Shown here one piece after another: positions 19,964-30,348 of a stretch of DNA of 64,000 nucleotides. The notes beneath the pieces were generated by a model. That model did no database searches and had not been told where the DNA came from. It saw nothing but the letters and a program-made list of their open reading frames with translations. Position 1 is the stretch's first letter; each line of letters starts with the position of its first letter. A program made the position numbers and the translations under genes. Source of the stretch: Gracilaria domingensis (lineage: Eukaryota > Rhodophyta > Florideophyceae > Gracilariales > Gracilariaceae); assembly GCA_022539475.1 (NCBI GenBank), contig VCMS01000005.1, positions 372,001-436,000 on the forward strand, in the 5' to 3' direction.

Positions 19964-22900
19964 ATGGCTTCCGCTCTCGTCTCTTTGCGCGTCGACGATT
20001 TGTTCTGCGGCGGCTGTGTTGGCACCGTCACCGAAGCGTTGGAGGCCGTGCCCGCCGTCGACAACGTCCAGGTCGACCTCGAAACCGGCGTTGCAACCCT
20101 TTTGTTCGATGGCGACCCGCAGCTTTTGCTGGATGCCACCGAGAACGTGGGCAAGACATCGACGCTCATCTCGCAGCAAAAGCCTGCAACGTCGCCGCGC
20201 CGCCTCACGTTCCGAATCGATGGCATGACGTGCAACAATTGCGTCAACAAGATATCGGCTGCCTTGTCTGCTCTGCCGTCCGCATCTGACGTCAACGTCC
20301 AGCTAGAGAGCAAAACCGCCTCGCTCCAGTTCAGCGGCGAGGTCGAGCAAGTCATTGCGGCCGTGCAGCAAACTGGAAAACGCGCCACTCTCCTCCCAGA
20401 TACGCCTCGTCCTCGTGCTCTTACTCTCGAGGTTGACGCCATGACATGCATGGCATGCGTGCGAACTGTGGCCAATGCCCTCAGTGCCGTCAACGGCACA
20501 GAAAACGTCCATGTCGATCTCGACACCGGTGTGGCAACCCTTTTGTACGCAGACGATCCGCAAAATCTCATCAACGCCGTCATTGACGCTGGAAAGGCTG
20601 CCAAGCTTGTGTCGTCAACCGGTGTTGGTGAGCAAGAGCCGCAGAACAAAGGCACAAGCACCGACGACGATATCTCCTCGAGGCAACCCATTCCCTGCTT
20701 GGAGCCTCAATCCAGTGAGTTGCTTGCTTCCGAAACCCCTGATCTGAACAAAGTCACACCGTCTACACCAGATCACTCAGTAGAACGTGCCGCAAGCACC
20801 ACGACCCATCTACGAGTGAGCGGTATGACCTGTTCTAGCTGTGTTGGCGTCGTTGAAGGTGTGCTTTCCAATCTCGAGAGCGTCTCAACAGCACGAGTCA
20901 ACCTTCTCGCTGGACGCGCCACAGTTGAGCACGACTCTTCCATCACTTCGTCCCAGGAGCTCGCGGACGCTGTATCATCGTCAGGATACACAAGTGCTGT
21001 GCTTGATGTAATCGACGCCAAGCGAAAGGCCGACACACCAGGCACCGACGTCCAGTTTCGCATTATCTTTGAAACCAGCAGACTGGCATATAATGCCATG
21101 AAGGCACTGCGATTCCAGGATAGTGTTGATCACGTTGAAACTGATGATACGGCTGCTTCAATCACCCTTTCCCCGGGTTTCTCCAAGGCTACCGTGCTGC
21201 GCTTGCTGGAGCACGATGGAACCTTTGGGAAGATGATCGTGAAACAATCCGTAAAAGCCGAAAGGGAGTCCCTGAGGTCAGCCGATCAGTTCAGCCCCAC
21301 GGACGTGATCAATGAAGAGGCTCGCATGTGGAGAACGCGTTTTCTGTGGTCGCTGGCGTTCTTCTGTCCAGTTCTTACGATAAGCATCTTGCATTCACAC
21401 ACATCATTGGTGAGTATGCGATTTTTGGAACGTGCACACTTCCTTCTGGCAACCCCTGTGCAGTTTGGGTGCGGATATGGCTTCTACAGAGCCAGTTACT
21501 ATGCTATCCGCAAGCGGCGAGCAACCATGGACGTTCTCGTTGCGATGTCAACGTCTATTGTTTACTTTTCAAGCATTTTCGTCATGTTTCTTGGCAGTCC
21601 ACGGGGAGGGGATATGGCCCTTGGTCATGCAGTTATGTTCAAAGTATCCGTTATGATCATTACTATGGTTCTCATCGGCAAATGGTTAGAAGCGTCTGCA
21701 AAGCGTCGAGCCGCAGCAGGAGTTGCAGCTCTCTCTGCGCTAGCTCCAGAAAACGCGGTCCTCTTTGACGAAGTGGATGGAGTGACGTGTCATACTGAAG
21801 TGCCTGTGAAGGCTCTCGACGTCGGTGATGTGGTGAAACTTATTCCGGGGGATCGAGTGCCAGTGGACGGGGAAGTGCTAGAGGGTGTATCCGCTGTCGA
21901 CGAATCAATGTTGACTGGGGAAAGCCGACCAGTTCCCAAGGGCAAAGGGCATTCTCTTTTCGGCGGTACAGTGAACGGGGGCGGTTCCCTGCTTGTACGG
22001 ACTTCTGCGGTCGGTGCCGATGCGGTACTGTCTCAAATCGTCAGACTTGTGAACGACGCACAAACTGCCCGGGCTCCTGTGGAGGCGTTTGCAGATAACG
22101 TCTCTAGTGTCTTTGTACCAGTTGTAATTGTCATTGCGCTGCTTGTCTTTTGCTCATGGTACGCAGCTGCTTCTCTCGAGTGGATTCCGCATGAATGGTA
22201 CGCTGATGAAGGCAAGTTGCTGTTCGCAGCATTGTTTGCTTTGGAAACACTAGTCATTGCTTGTCCATGTGCTCTGGGGCTTGCCACTCCCACTGCTGTT
22301 ATGGTTGCATCGGAAATGGGTGCCAAAATGGGTGTTTTGTTCAAAGGTGGTGGTGGTGCCATCGAGGCCGCAAGCAAAGTGAAGCACATCATATTCGACA
22401 AGACCGGAACACTGACTATGGGGAAACCTGAAGTTGCGGCAGTGTTTGTTGGAGAACGAGGTTGCGCGACCACAGAACAAGCATCAGTAATTCTTTCAGA
22501 TATCATCTACTTGGTGGAATCAGAATCCCATCATCCACTAGCTTCTGCCATCACGAGGTACATCAGAAGCAGTCAAGGTGAAGTGGCTGTTCACGTTCGA
22601 AACCATGAAGCGTACAAGATCTCTGATATCAAAGAGGTTCCTGGTCAAGGAATGAAAGCCTCGATCAACAAAGGCGAGTATTCCGTGCGAATTGGTTCAA
22701 GACAATTCGCTTTTGGTGGCTTGGAAGAGCAAAAGCTTTTGACAGAAGGGGAGCTAAGAAGCATGCAGCGCATGGAAGAGCAAGACGGTTTGACCGTAGT
22801 TGTGGCTGTTGTGAACGAGAAGCTCACTTGCGTTTTTGGCTTGGAAGATATACTAAGGCCCGAAGCTCGTGATGTTGTGACAGCAATTGAGAGGATGGGA

Positions 22901-23536
22901 ATTTCCACAAGTGTTGTCACCGGAGACTCTGAAGAAACTGCTCGTGCTGTGGCGCTTCGCAGCGGGATTCCGTTGGATTCAATTCATGCCCGAGCCATGC
23001 CATGGACAAAGGTGGCTGTTGTTGAAGAAATGCAGCCAACATGTTTTGTCGGCGACGGAATCAATGACGCTCCGGCCCTTGCAGCAGCCTCAGTCGGTAT
23101 CGCTATAGGTGCCGGGGCACCTGTAGCAGCGGAATCTGCAGCTGTGGTGTTGGTGCGAAGTAATCTTCGAGGGGTTGTGAACGCTTTAGATCTGGCACAG
23201 CATGCGTTTCGAAGGGTCAGACTGAACTTCTTTTGGGCTGTTGGTTACAACCTTCTTGGAATCCCTTTGGCAGCCGGTGCTTTGTATCCCATATTTCGAG
23301 TGAGAGTCCCGCCTTTTGTCGCTAGTGGGGCAATGGCTTTATCCAGCACGTGTGTTGTGCTAAGTTCCTTGGCACTACGATGGTATAAAGCGCCCATTAT
23401 TGGGGACGATGTAATCGGTGAACGTGGTACGGAGATGCTGGATGCTTCTCCTGAGACATTTGTGCTGGAGGAGGAAATTGCTTCGTCAGATGGCGAACAT
23501 GACGTGGAATCCCCTTTTATCAGCTCAAGAGCGTAG
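19964..23536 (+). CDS. copper-transporting P1B-type ATPase (RAN1/CCC2/ATP7 group)
   Basis: A 1190-residue P-type ATPase that pumps Cu(I) into the Golgi/endomembrane lumen or out of the cell. Four N-terminal HMA metal-binding domains carry CxxC pairs at C15/C18, C90/C93, C162/C165 and C290/C293. A fifth HMA-like fold (about 365-425) has lost its cysteines. Then come the membrane domain, the actuator loop TGES (651-654), and the transmembrane CPC motif (767-769) that defines Cu(I) specificity. The phosphorylation site DKTGTLT starts at D812. The SESHHP motif follows, and then GDGINDAPAL (from about 1030). ATG 19964 is the first in-frame ATG; the upstream open frame starts only from GTG. The 5' end is GC-rich and grades into ordinary composition. 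No intron. The C terminus has no dileucine-type signal that I can name. Confidence 0.95.
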   Translation: MASALVSLRVDDLFCGGCVGTVTEALEAVPAVDNVQVDLETGVATLLFDGDPQLLLDATENVGKTSTLISQQKPATSPRRLTFRIDGMTCNNCVNKISAALSALPSASDVNVQLESKTASLQFSGEVEQVIAAVQQTGKRATLLPDTPRPRALTLEVDAMTCMACVRTVANALSAVNGTENVHVDLDTGVATLLYADDPQNLINAVIDAGKAAKLVSSTGVGEQEPQNKGTSTDDDISSRQPIPCLEPQSSELLASETPDLNKVTPSTPDHSVERAASTTTHLRVSGMTCSSCVGVVEGVLSNLESVSTARVNLLAGRATVEHDSSITSSQELADAVSSSGYTSAVLDVIDAKRKADTPGTDVQFRIIFETSRLAYNAMKALRFQDSVDHVETDDTAASITLSPGFSKATVLRLLEHDGTFGKMIVKQSVKAERESLRSADQFSPTDVINEEARMWRTRFLWSLAFFCPVLTISILHSHTSLVSMRFLERAHFLLATPVQFGCGYGFYRASYYAIRKRRATMDVLVAMSTSIVYFSSIFVMFLGSPRGGDMALGHAVMFKVSVMIITMVLIGKWLEASAKRRAAAGVAALSALAPENAVLFDEVDGVTCHTEVPVKALDVGDVVKLIPGDRVPVDGEVLEGVSAVDESMLTGESRPVPKGKGHSLFGGTVNGGGSLLVRTSAVGADAVLSQIVRLVNDAQTARAPVEAFADNVSSVFVPVVIVIALLVFCSWYAAASLEWIPHEWYADEGKLLFAALFALETLVIACPCALGLATPTAVMVASEMGAKMGVLFKGGGGAIEAASKVKHIIFDKTGTLTMGKPEVAAVFVGERGCATTEQASVILSDIIYLVESESHHPLASAITRYIRSSQGEVAVHVRNHEAYKISDIKEVPGQGMKASINKGEYSVRIGSRQFAFGGLEEQKLLTEGELRSMQRMEEQDGLTVVVAVVNEKLTCVFGLEDILRPEARDVVTAIERMGISTSVVTGDSEETARAVALRSGIPLDSIHARAMPWTKVAVVEEMQPTCFVGDGINDAPALAAASVGIAIGAGAPVAAESAAVVLVRSNLRGVVNALDLAQHAFRRVRLNFFWAVGYNLLGIPLAAGALYPIFRVRVPPFVASGAMALSSTCVVLSSLALRWYKAPIIGDDVIGERGTEMLDASPETFVLEEEIASSDGEHDVESPFISSRA

Positions 23537-24561
23537 ATCGTCTTGGTCAATGAACGAACTGTGAAGACGAACGCAGCCGAACTTCTGGAAGCTATCCTTT
23601 TCAACTTTGGTGCCGTTGGTATCTACCAAGGTCGCCTTCCTACGAGCACCCTTGGTAAATACATGTTTTAGAGCATCCCTATCAGCGAGGCCAAATACCT
23701 GAAGACCTAAAAATGTTATTTTTGGCTTTGACATGCAATTTTGCATGCCTCTCAGAGAAGGCAAACGCACAAAATTTGGGTTTCAAGCTGAATCGAATGA
23801 CAAATCGGACGATTTTTACCCAAACGTTTGGCTTGAAAGCCAAATACGAACACAAATGAAAAGCAGCCACGTTGCATTATTATTGTTCGCTGTAATGGCA
23901 CCATTTTAAATTAACAAATCTAGGGCTTGAATACAGCTCGCATCGTTAATTCATTTTTTTAAATAAATATATAATCCCTGTACGTGTAGATCATATACTT
24001 CTGGCCTAGAAGTACTACTGGGTCCCAGAAGTTATTGTTTATTTGTAAGGATCACCTAAAGAGATAGCCTACAATTCAACACTTGACGCCGTTGCTGTGT
24101 TGGATATCAGCAAGCGTCGCCGATTGAGGGCCACGTTGAACTGTTATTGAAATTGTGAGAGCCGTGGAGAGAGACCAAGGGTGATATCAATATTGATATT
24201 GGGAGCGACGTCATTTAACGCAAGTTTGGAGTTTCTGGTGTCCCGCAGCAGGGCCTGCCGGACCTGTGGTCATGACGGTCTGACCGTATTGCGTCATGGA
24301 ATTTGACAGCCTGTTTTAAACAGGCTGTTTACCGACAGCAGCGCTAAAAAATAATCCAGAATCTTCAGTACAACAGGGGTATCTTTTTCGATCAAGCTAC
24401 ATGGTTTATCGCAGTTAGGATGATCGAATTCCTCCTGTCTTCTCTCCGCTTTCCACCCTCTTAAATCACCACGCAAGGTGCTGACAGTCTCTGGACTTCG
24501 GAAGGAGACACGACTTGGCATCGCCGCATCAACCACTTCACATCATCTCAAAAGCCTCAAA
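23537..24561. other. AT-rich intergenic region
   Basis: Contains a short stem at 24271-24299 (outer CATGAC/GTCATG, inner ACGGTC-T-GACCGT) and a 16-bp AT palindrome near 24184-24199. Open frames here are short and unrecognised. Confidence 0.5.
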
Positions 24562-25498
24562 ATGCCGGTCCCGTCCAAGAGATTTTCAGTCACATTACGT
24601 ATCTCACGAATCTTCCGTCTCATCGCTTTTTTCGCTTTCATTCTCTTCGCGATCAATGGATGTATAGTGTTTTATTCGCCAGGTCTAATTCTTTCCTTGA
24701 GAAAAGAAAAAGACTTTTCAACTCGTTGCTGCGGCCCAGGATGTCGACATTCTCTGAACGAAACAGCTGATAACATTACTGCCCATTATGACAACGATTA
24801 CTTCCAATGGCAGACACGCCTTGGTCGAGAAAAGGCTGCTGTACGGGATTGGAACCGCTTCTTTCAAGTAAAGGCTACTGACACGGTCGCTGACCTTGGC
24901 GCCGGTGGAGGTCATATCTTGGCAACGCTGAAGGTTTCGCGTCGTATTGCTGTTGAGATCAATCCCATTGCAAGGGCCTCCATTCATGCCAATTATCCGG
25001 AGCAGATTCAAACATTTACGTATCCCGAAGAGGTTCCAGACAACAGTGTCGACGTATTGTATTCGACAAGTGCTATAGAACATTTCGAATGCCCTCTAAC
25101 CGAACTTCGCGAAATGGCAAGAAAGGTTCGCAAAGGAGGTCACGTGGTAAGTTGCTTTTCTGCGCTTCTCGCCTGAAGTCTTTTTTTCTTGTTCAACGAA
25201 ATACTTACATGTTACTTGTCTTTTCTTTGTGCACAATAATTCGAAGATTATCGGCATTAAGAACGAAGGAGTACAATACGCTGGCAGCGTGAACAAGAAT
25301 GATACCGACCAACATCTCTTCACTTGGAATCGACAACTACTTCACAATCTTCTGCAGTCCGCCGGGTTTCAAGTGACAAGTGTTGATCCCCATATCAGCG
25401 AAGTCATTCGAAAGGGAAGGCAATGGAATCACCCCCAAAACTTTACATCTGGAAACACGTATATTTACCACTGGGCCAGGGGTGTCAAGCTTGATTAG
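24562..25498 (+). CDS. membrane-anchored class I SAM-dependent methyltransferase (methyltransf_11 type), one intron
   Basis: Two exons, 24562-25146 and 25247-25498, encode 278 residues. The 100-bp intron (25147-25246) has a GTAAGT donor, is phase 0, and ends in TTCGAAG. Its removal joins RKGGHV to IIGIKNEG, the usual strand after the beta-hairpin of motif III. An N-terminal hydrophobic segment (about 14-40, RLIAFFAFILFAINGC) anchors the protein. The SAM-binding motif I is VADLGAGGGH (109-118); an acidic residue ends the next strand (AVEINP), and VDVLYSTSAIEHF is motif II. ATG 24562 follows a GTG-led open frame that is ignored. The substrate is unknown. The single TM and lumenal or cytosolic catalytic part suggest a Golgi/ER enzyme such as a sugar or small-molecule O-methyltransferase, which is inference. 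Confidence 0.8.
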
Positions 25499-26164
25499 TC
25501 TCTCGGGTTGAACTTATCCCTGGAGTTGCATTGCAATATCATATTAGTGTGACCAGTATCGCAGTGATCCACGGCTTCTTGGAATAAACGTTCTATGAAC
25601 ACGTATGATACTTGCTCGGAAAGAAGGGTTGGGGGGAAGAGTTTCCTTAGGGATTTTCAATAACTCACAACTTGTGACCAAGATCTTATAGCATGGAGGC
25701 TGCAGTTTCCATCAGCTTTTTGACGCACATTAATTAGTGTCCTCTCAACCTTCGGAACACGGTTGATGAGAAGGACGCTGGTGGTAACAGCGAACGTTGC
25801 TATCATACCTCTCGTTTCTATGCTTTCAATTCAACACTCTACTTGCCAAAATTCAGTTCTTAGCCTCTAGTAGAGCCTAAAGTGCAGGGATCTATGTCTA
25901 GGATGTGAAGTTGTTCAGGTCCTAACTCCCCATACCTAATCCTCCATAAAGAAGATACGTTGTTGTGATCCACGCCCTTCCCCGTTTTCAGGTGACGTCT
26001 CATTGCCCCAGTTCGGTGCCAAAACGACCAGTATTAGGCTAACTTCGGGTACCACCAAGGAATACAAAAAAGTTAAGTTTTAGTTAGTTACGTATATACT
26101 TTCTTCGCCTAACGAAACATTTTGAAGCGGGGATCTCGCAACTTTGTACAGTTGAATTCAGAAC
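25499..26164. other. intergenic between convergent genes, nothing recognised
   Basis: About 670 bp of average composition without long open frames. It lies between the methyltransferase stop and the stop of the minus-strand hydrolase-like gene, so it holds only 3' ends. Confidence 0.5.
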
Positions 26165-27442
26165 TTATGTGGCAATTGCACGGTTCAGAACCCCAACCAC
26201 ATAGTCAATGACATTTTCCTTAAAGCGGCCATCTTCCTTCGGGTGTTCGGTCTCTATAAACACCACCTCGCGGTTGGCATCCAGCATGCGCTCTACCCCA
26301 CTGACGAGGTGATCTCCTCCTACAACTAAAGCCATACTATCCTGACTGTCTTCGGTCATCTCCCTCGGATACGTTGCCAGTAAAGGCAGACCGCCGCACG
26401 AGCTCACGACTCCATCCACACCGTACCTCATATACGCTGTTAAAGCTATCGCGCCACCTTGGCCAAAACCAATAATAATGGGACGTTGGCCGCGCGCAAA
26501 CTTCATCACCTTCTCCGTCGCGCGAAGCACCTGAGCTTCTCGCTGAGCTCCTTGAGTGACATCTGATGCGTCAAACCATGCAGATTCCTTCTTGCTCTTG
26601 TCGGAAATCCATATTTCCTTCGGCTGCACAGCAACAAACTTGGTTCGAGTGAAACCTTCTTCTCGGAGCTGCTCCACGAAGGACTCCATCTCTTCCGCTG
26701 TCTCACCAGAGTCTGGAAGCATCAGTACTACAGAATTGGTGTAACCTTTGTGTCCAAAGGTCACGGTACGGAGCGGTTTCTCTTTCGGCGATGGCGACGG
26801 CGAGGGTGTAGGGGTAGGCGTCGGCGTTGGCGTTGGCGTAGGCGTCGGCGTCGGCGTCGGCGTCGGCGATGAGGAAAGCGATGGAGCAACTGACGGCTTC
26901 GGGGATTGCTCGGCGGGCTTCGGGGTCTTAGTTGCCGTTGCGGGGGGGTACGTTGGTGGTACATCAGAGTCTTGCTCCTCATCAGTCTCGGCGATGGTCT
27001 CTTCAAGAGAGGTCTCCTCCTCAAGTTCATCAAGCTCGGTGCTGGCCACTACCGCGTCGTCCAGCGGGCTGGGTGAAGGATTCGAGAATCGCGGACGGAC
27101 GGGGCGTGTGTACGGCGGGGCGGGTGATGGCGCCATAGACGCGGTGGGCGCCAAGGAGGTGACTGCAGACAGCTGGTCAGGCTCGGCGGTGAGTTGCGGC
27201 ATTTGCTCCTCTTCGCCCTCCGCGGTGGGTTCCAAACTCATCATCTCGACAAACTCATTGACAAACTCAGTGACAGCCTCTTCAAGCTTCTCGACAATGT
27301 TGGCGACATCAATGGCGTCCACGGTTGTAAGCGACCTTGACGAGTGCTGAAGCGCGTCGAGTGCATTGCGCTCGGCGAACACACAAGTGACGGCGAGCAG
27401 CAGCACAAGCAGCGCTGACCTCAAGCTTGAGACGTGAGCCAT
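26165..27442 (-). CDS. secreted acyl-protein-thioesterase-like alpha/beta hydrolase lacking the catalytic serine
   Basis: A 425-residue protein with signal peptide MAHVSSLRSALLVLLLAVTC. An acidic/Thr/Pro-rich region (40-190), a (PT)n(PS)n linker (about 192-218) and a C-terminal LYPLA/APT1-like fold (225-425) follow. In the fold SAWFDASD aligns with APT1 PSWFD, and IIIGFGQGG aligns with the nucleophile elbow GFSQGG. The elbow residue is G327 instead of serine (codon GGC, one base from AGC). GGDHLV keeps an aspartate at the catalytic-acid position, and a late His (ETEHP) is present. The oxyanion HG near the start of the fold is also replaced (LPDSGE). So secretion is likely and hydrolysis unlikely; it may bind an acyl or glycan ligand in the wall. 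The Pro-Thr linker resembles those of modular wall proteins. Confidence 0.75.
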   Translation of the reverse strand: MAHVSSLRSALLVLLLAVTCVFAERNALDALQHSSRSLTTVDAIDVANIVEKLEEAVTEFVNEFVEMMSLEPTAEGEEEQMPQLTAEPDQLSAVTSLAPTASMAPSPAPPYTRPVRPRFSNPSPSPLDDAVVASTELDELEEETSLEETIAETDEEQDSDVPPTYPPATATKTPKPAEQSPKPSVAPSLSSSPTPTPTPTPTPTPTPTPTPTPSPSPSPKEKPLRTVTFGHKGYTNSVVLMLPDSGETAEEMESFVEQLREEGFTRTKFVAVQPKEIWISDKSKKESAWFDASDVTQGAQREAQVLRATEKVMKFARGQRPIIIGFGQGGAIALTAYMRYGVDGVVSSCGGLPLLATYPREMTEDSQDSMALVVGGDHLVSGVERMLDANREVVFIETEHPKEDGRFKENVIDYVVGVLNRAIAT

Positions 27443-28427
27443 GGTCGAGCGGGCGGCGCAGACGACGGCGATTAAGGAAGAGCCAGACGGAGGGCGAGGG
27501 GAGAACGGCGAGGGCGCGCGGACCTCGGGGGGAGTGAGCGACTCTCGCCGGTGTCAGAGGGCGGACGCACAAGCGTCAGTCAACGGACGGCAGCCGAAAC
27601 GCGACGACGAAAGGCGCGCGCGCGCAAGGCGCAACGGACGCCGGCGCGCATGCGGGCATCCGCGGCGCGGAGCGGCGGCGCGGGTGGCGCGACAGGCGCG
27701 CCACGCCCGCGCGCGACGGGGCGCGCGCGGCGGCGCGCTGTCGGCCGGCGGCGCGCGGCGGCGGCGCGGCGCGGGCCCCGGCGGCGGCGCGCGAAGTGGC
27801 GGCTGTACGGGGGCGGGGGCGTCCGGTTCCCTGGCGACGGACGAGTCGTCGCGCGCGCGGCGCGTGCGGAGATCTGCGAATGAGCGCCGCGGCCGCCGCG
27901 TCGCATGCGGCGCTTGCCGGCGGCGGCGCGCGCGGCGCGGCGCCCCGCGTCGCGGCCACGACCCACGCGAGACTGCTCCTCTCCGCGCGCGGCGCGCGCG
28001 CTGGAGCAAGTCTGTGCGCGGCGGAGCGCTGGAGGCAGCGCGCGGCGGCGCGCGGGTCGCCACTCATCGCCCTCGGCGCGCCGCGCGGCCTGTTGCTCGT
28101 GCGCTTGCGCCGCTGCCGCTGGCGCGCGCCGCCGCTGGCGCGCGCCGCGCTCGCAAATGCAGCGCGCGCCAACCCTAGCGGGCTGTCTGTCGCGCCGCTC
28201 GCTTCCTGCCCTCTGGTAGGGCGCGCGCAACCGTCAACACCGCTCCCCGTCGTGAGAGCCTACACCGCCCCTTCCCGCCTCCCGTTGCGTCTATATAAGG
28301 TCCTGAGCCGCCACGACAGCAGCCTCGTTCGTCCCTCCTCATCACCGCGCCCACGTGCACCGTCCCCTCCGCTCGAAACAACACCAACACAACCCCCCCC
28401 TTCATTATCTCTCTCCGGCAACAACCA
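27443..28427. other. GC-rich divergent promoter region
   Basis: A 985-bp shared upstream region between the minus-strand hydrolase-like gene and the plus-strand Cys-rich gene. 27600-28260 is dense in CG dinucleotides, with overlapping Arg/Ala-rich open frames on all frames that I regard as composition artefacts. Confidence 0.55.
28292..28299 (+). promoter_or_regulatory. TATA box of the small Cys-rich gene
   Basis: TATATAAG lies 129-136 bp before the ATG at 28428, at the right edge of the CG-rich block and upstream of a C-rich leader. Confidence 0.65.
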
Positions 28428-28727
28428 ATGGGCGGCAAACCGTCTGCAAGTAAATCATCTTCTTCGGCCAAAGGCGACACGCACCGTCCTCGTCGCAGTG
28501 CCTCCTCCTCCTCTGCGTCACATGATGGCGCCTCCCACGCCGCAAATGGCTCGGCTTCAAACTCGAAACCAAGCAGTAAACAGTTCTCTACCGCATACCG
28601 CTGCCCGCGCTGTCCGCATCCTATAGCAGACCACATCATTCGAAGCTGCTCTGATTGTGATGGCGTCAAACTGTACTGCGACGTCGACACATGTACCTAC
28701 TACAGATGTCTTGCGTGCGATTGTTGA
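28428..28727 (+). CDS. small protein with Ser-rich N terminus and Cys-rich C terminus
   Basis: A 99-residue protein I do not recognise. Residues 1-55 are Ser/Ala/Lys-rich and disordered. Residues 56-99 contain ten cysteines in C-x2-C type pairs (YRCPRC, SCSDC, YCDVDTC, YRCLACDC) with one histidine in PHPIADH, suggesting one or two zinc-ribbon-like sites. No signal peptide. A good TATA box 129-136 bp upstream and a C9 run (28392-28400) in the leader support it as a real gene. The gene ends in CDC-stop. It could be a small nuclear or cytosolic zinc protein; function unknown. Confidence 0.65.
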   Translation: MGGKPSASKSSSSAKGDTHRPRRSASSSSASHDGASHAANGSASNSKPSSKQFSTAYRCPRCPHPIADHIIRSCSDCDGVKLYCDVDTCTYYRCLACDC

Positions 28728-29176
28728 TCCTGGCGCAATCACGCAACTGTAGTTTTATCGCATCTCTACGCCTTCAACATCCTTCTGCTTCCCGTCCTAG
28801 CTGTGATGTCGCCATTACCTTGCTACAAACAACCTGCACTTCTTGGTAAATCACAAGTTTCGAAGCCCTGGCTTGTCGCAAGCTCCTCTCTACACTTCAC
28901 GTGTAGTCTTCAATTTGTCATCCCAATGGCCCTTTTCTCGACCTCACCTATGATACTGCCGCGCGTCAAGTACAACCGAACAAAGCTCATCAATGCGCGA
29001 CCTGTTTTGCCTTCCATTCCCGTTTGTTCAAAGTGTAAGCCAAAGTCTACATGCATCCAATTCTGTTTTGCAGGCAGGAAACGTCTCTTATACTAAACAT
29101 AGCATTTTTCTCTTAGGCTTATAGTCGACTGACGCTTCGTGCAAGTAGTTGCTTTCTACTGTGCCTACAAAGACTG
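28728..29176. other. intergenic, nothing recognised
   Basis: 3' flank of the small Cys-rich gene. An ATG-led frame at 28803-29096 has no recognisable content. Confidence 0.45.
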
Positions 29177-29626
29177 ATGGCTTGTAACGAAAACGAAAGC
29201 TGCGAAAACATGTTGCCATCGTACGTCTACCAGTTTACTGGTAACATACTTGTAGTTGTCACGCTACTTTGCTACGCACAAATCATTCAAACAATACTCG
29301 CCTACGTATGTCCAAGAATTAATTTAACGGTAGCGTTTCTTCACGAGAGATCGTGCAGAGGCGTGCTTTGTCAGCAAGGGCACGCGAAGGTTTTGTACAA
29401 AGAAAACAACATGTGTAGAACTTCACTTCTGCTTTGCCAAACCCCAACCACCGAATTTAACAGTTCTAATATAATCACGTTGTGTTATCAATCTTGCAAG
29501 GTTCTACCTGGCCCTTCTTGTCGTATGGACTTCTCCTTCTGTGAGAATTATGGAAGGTTTGGCAATAAGCAGAAAAGAACATGTAGCATCTTTCTCTTTT
29601 CTGTTAGTGAAATAGAGAAAAAATGA
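29177..29626 (+). CDS. possible Cys-rich protein, relative A of a two-member family
   Basis: An ATG-led frame of 149 codons whose last third reads CKVLPGPSCRMDFSFCEN. This matches CREMPGVKCRWRQPLCGN in the frame at 31828-32220 with identical cysteine spacing (x7, then x6) and shared PG, R and N. The upstream cysteine block that matches the relative (C...SKG...C, x5, C, x5, C; about 29356-29436) lies in a different frame from the downstream block. The gene is therefore either interrupted by an intron I cannot place or decaying. A hydrophobic stretch early in the frame might be a signal or membrane segment. No known family is recognised. Confidence 0.35.
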   Translation: MACNENESCENMLPSYVYQFTGNILVVVTLLCYAQIIQTILAYVCPRINLTVAFLHERSCRGVLCQQGHAKVLYKENNMCRTSLLLCQTPTTEFNSSNIITLCYQSCKVLPGPSCRMDFSFCENYGRFGNKQKRTCSIFLFSVSEIEKK

Positions 29627-30072
29627 CAAATCTAAGTTGGAAGAATAAATTATAAACGAAAAATGGTTGGCTGATGCATTACTCTATGTGATACCCCAAA
29701 AACCACTAGGCTACATATCCGATGTAGATGTGATGGCAGCAGCCGTTGGTAGGCGTATATGACACTACATTTGAACAAGAAGGCTGAAAGGCTAATAGGG
29801 CAGGAGGACTATCTCCTTCATTCTTCTTTTCTGAGAACCCAAGTTCCTTTTTCAGAAAATACCTGGAAAATACTGTAGCTTTAGCTGGCTATAGCACAAT
29901 TCCTCTCTCTCAGTCTCACCAAAAAGAACTTTCCGTACAATCAGGTCTATCATTGATTTCTGTCCGCCATCTTTCTTCATGGCCAGCTGTTTTATTCTCA
30001 ATGTGTGGGTTAATTAACAACGCTCCCCCACATGCTCAACGATTTTCTTGATCCCTGGGCCGTGACCATATC
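29627..30072. other. intergenic, nothing recognised
   Basis: AT-leaning sequence with no supported feature. Confidence 0.45.
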
Positions 30073-30348
30073 TCAACTGGTCGTTTGGATTAGATGGACC
30101 GAATGCGAGGCATGGAAGTGATGCCTCTTTTCGTAACCCAGTTCTTTGTAAGTTATGCGAAGGTTGTTCATTCTTTTGCGCATTCCGTAAATTGCGTCTA
30201 AATAGTGCGCTAATGGGTATCCTTGTATGATCCTCCGCGTCCAATGCGACACTAACTCTTGTACGTACCGTTTTAGAAACTTCTCGTCGTGTGCCACGAA
30301 GGCTTCTGACAACGTTTCAAGGTTTCCCCAATCATGAGAAGTATTTAT
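30073..30348 (-). other. unrecognised coding-like fragment
   Basis: A minus-strand open stretch of about 90 codons without a usable ATG at its start has protein-like composition (for example DWGNLETLSEAF, then KRYVQELVSHWTRR, then YLDAIYGMRKRM). An overlapping frame on the same strand (30014-30244) has a coding-like end (NPNDQLRYGHGPGIKKIVEH). It is probably part of a spliced or decayed gene of unknown family. I cannot assign it to a transposon or host family and do not try to assemble it. Confidence 0.3.

Noticed and set aside
27441-28626. Frames of 100-276 codons in the divergent promoter
   Set aside because: Composition artefacts; the TATA box and leader of the gene at 28428 lie inside them.
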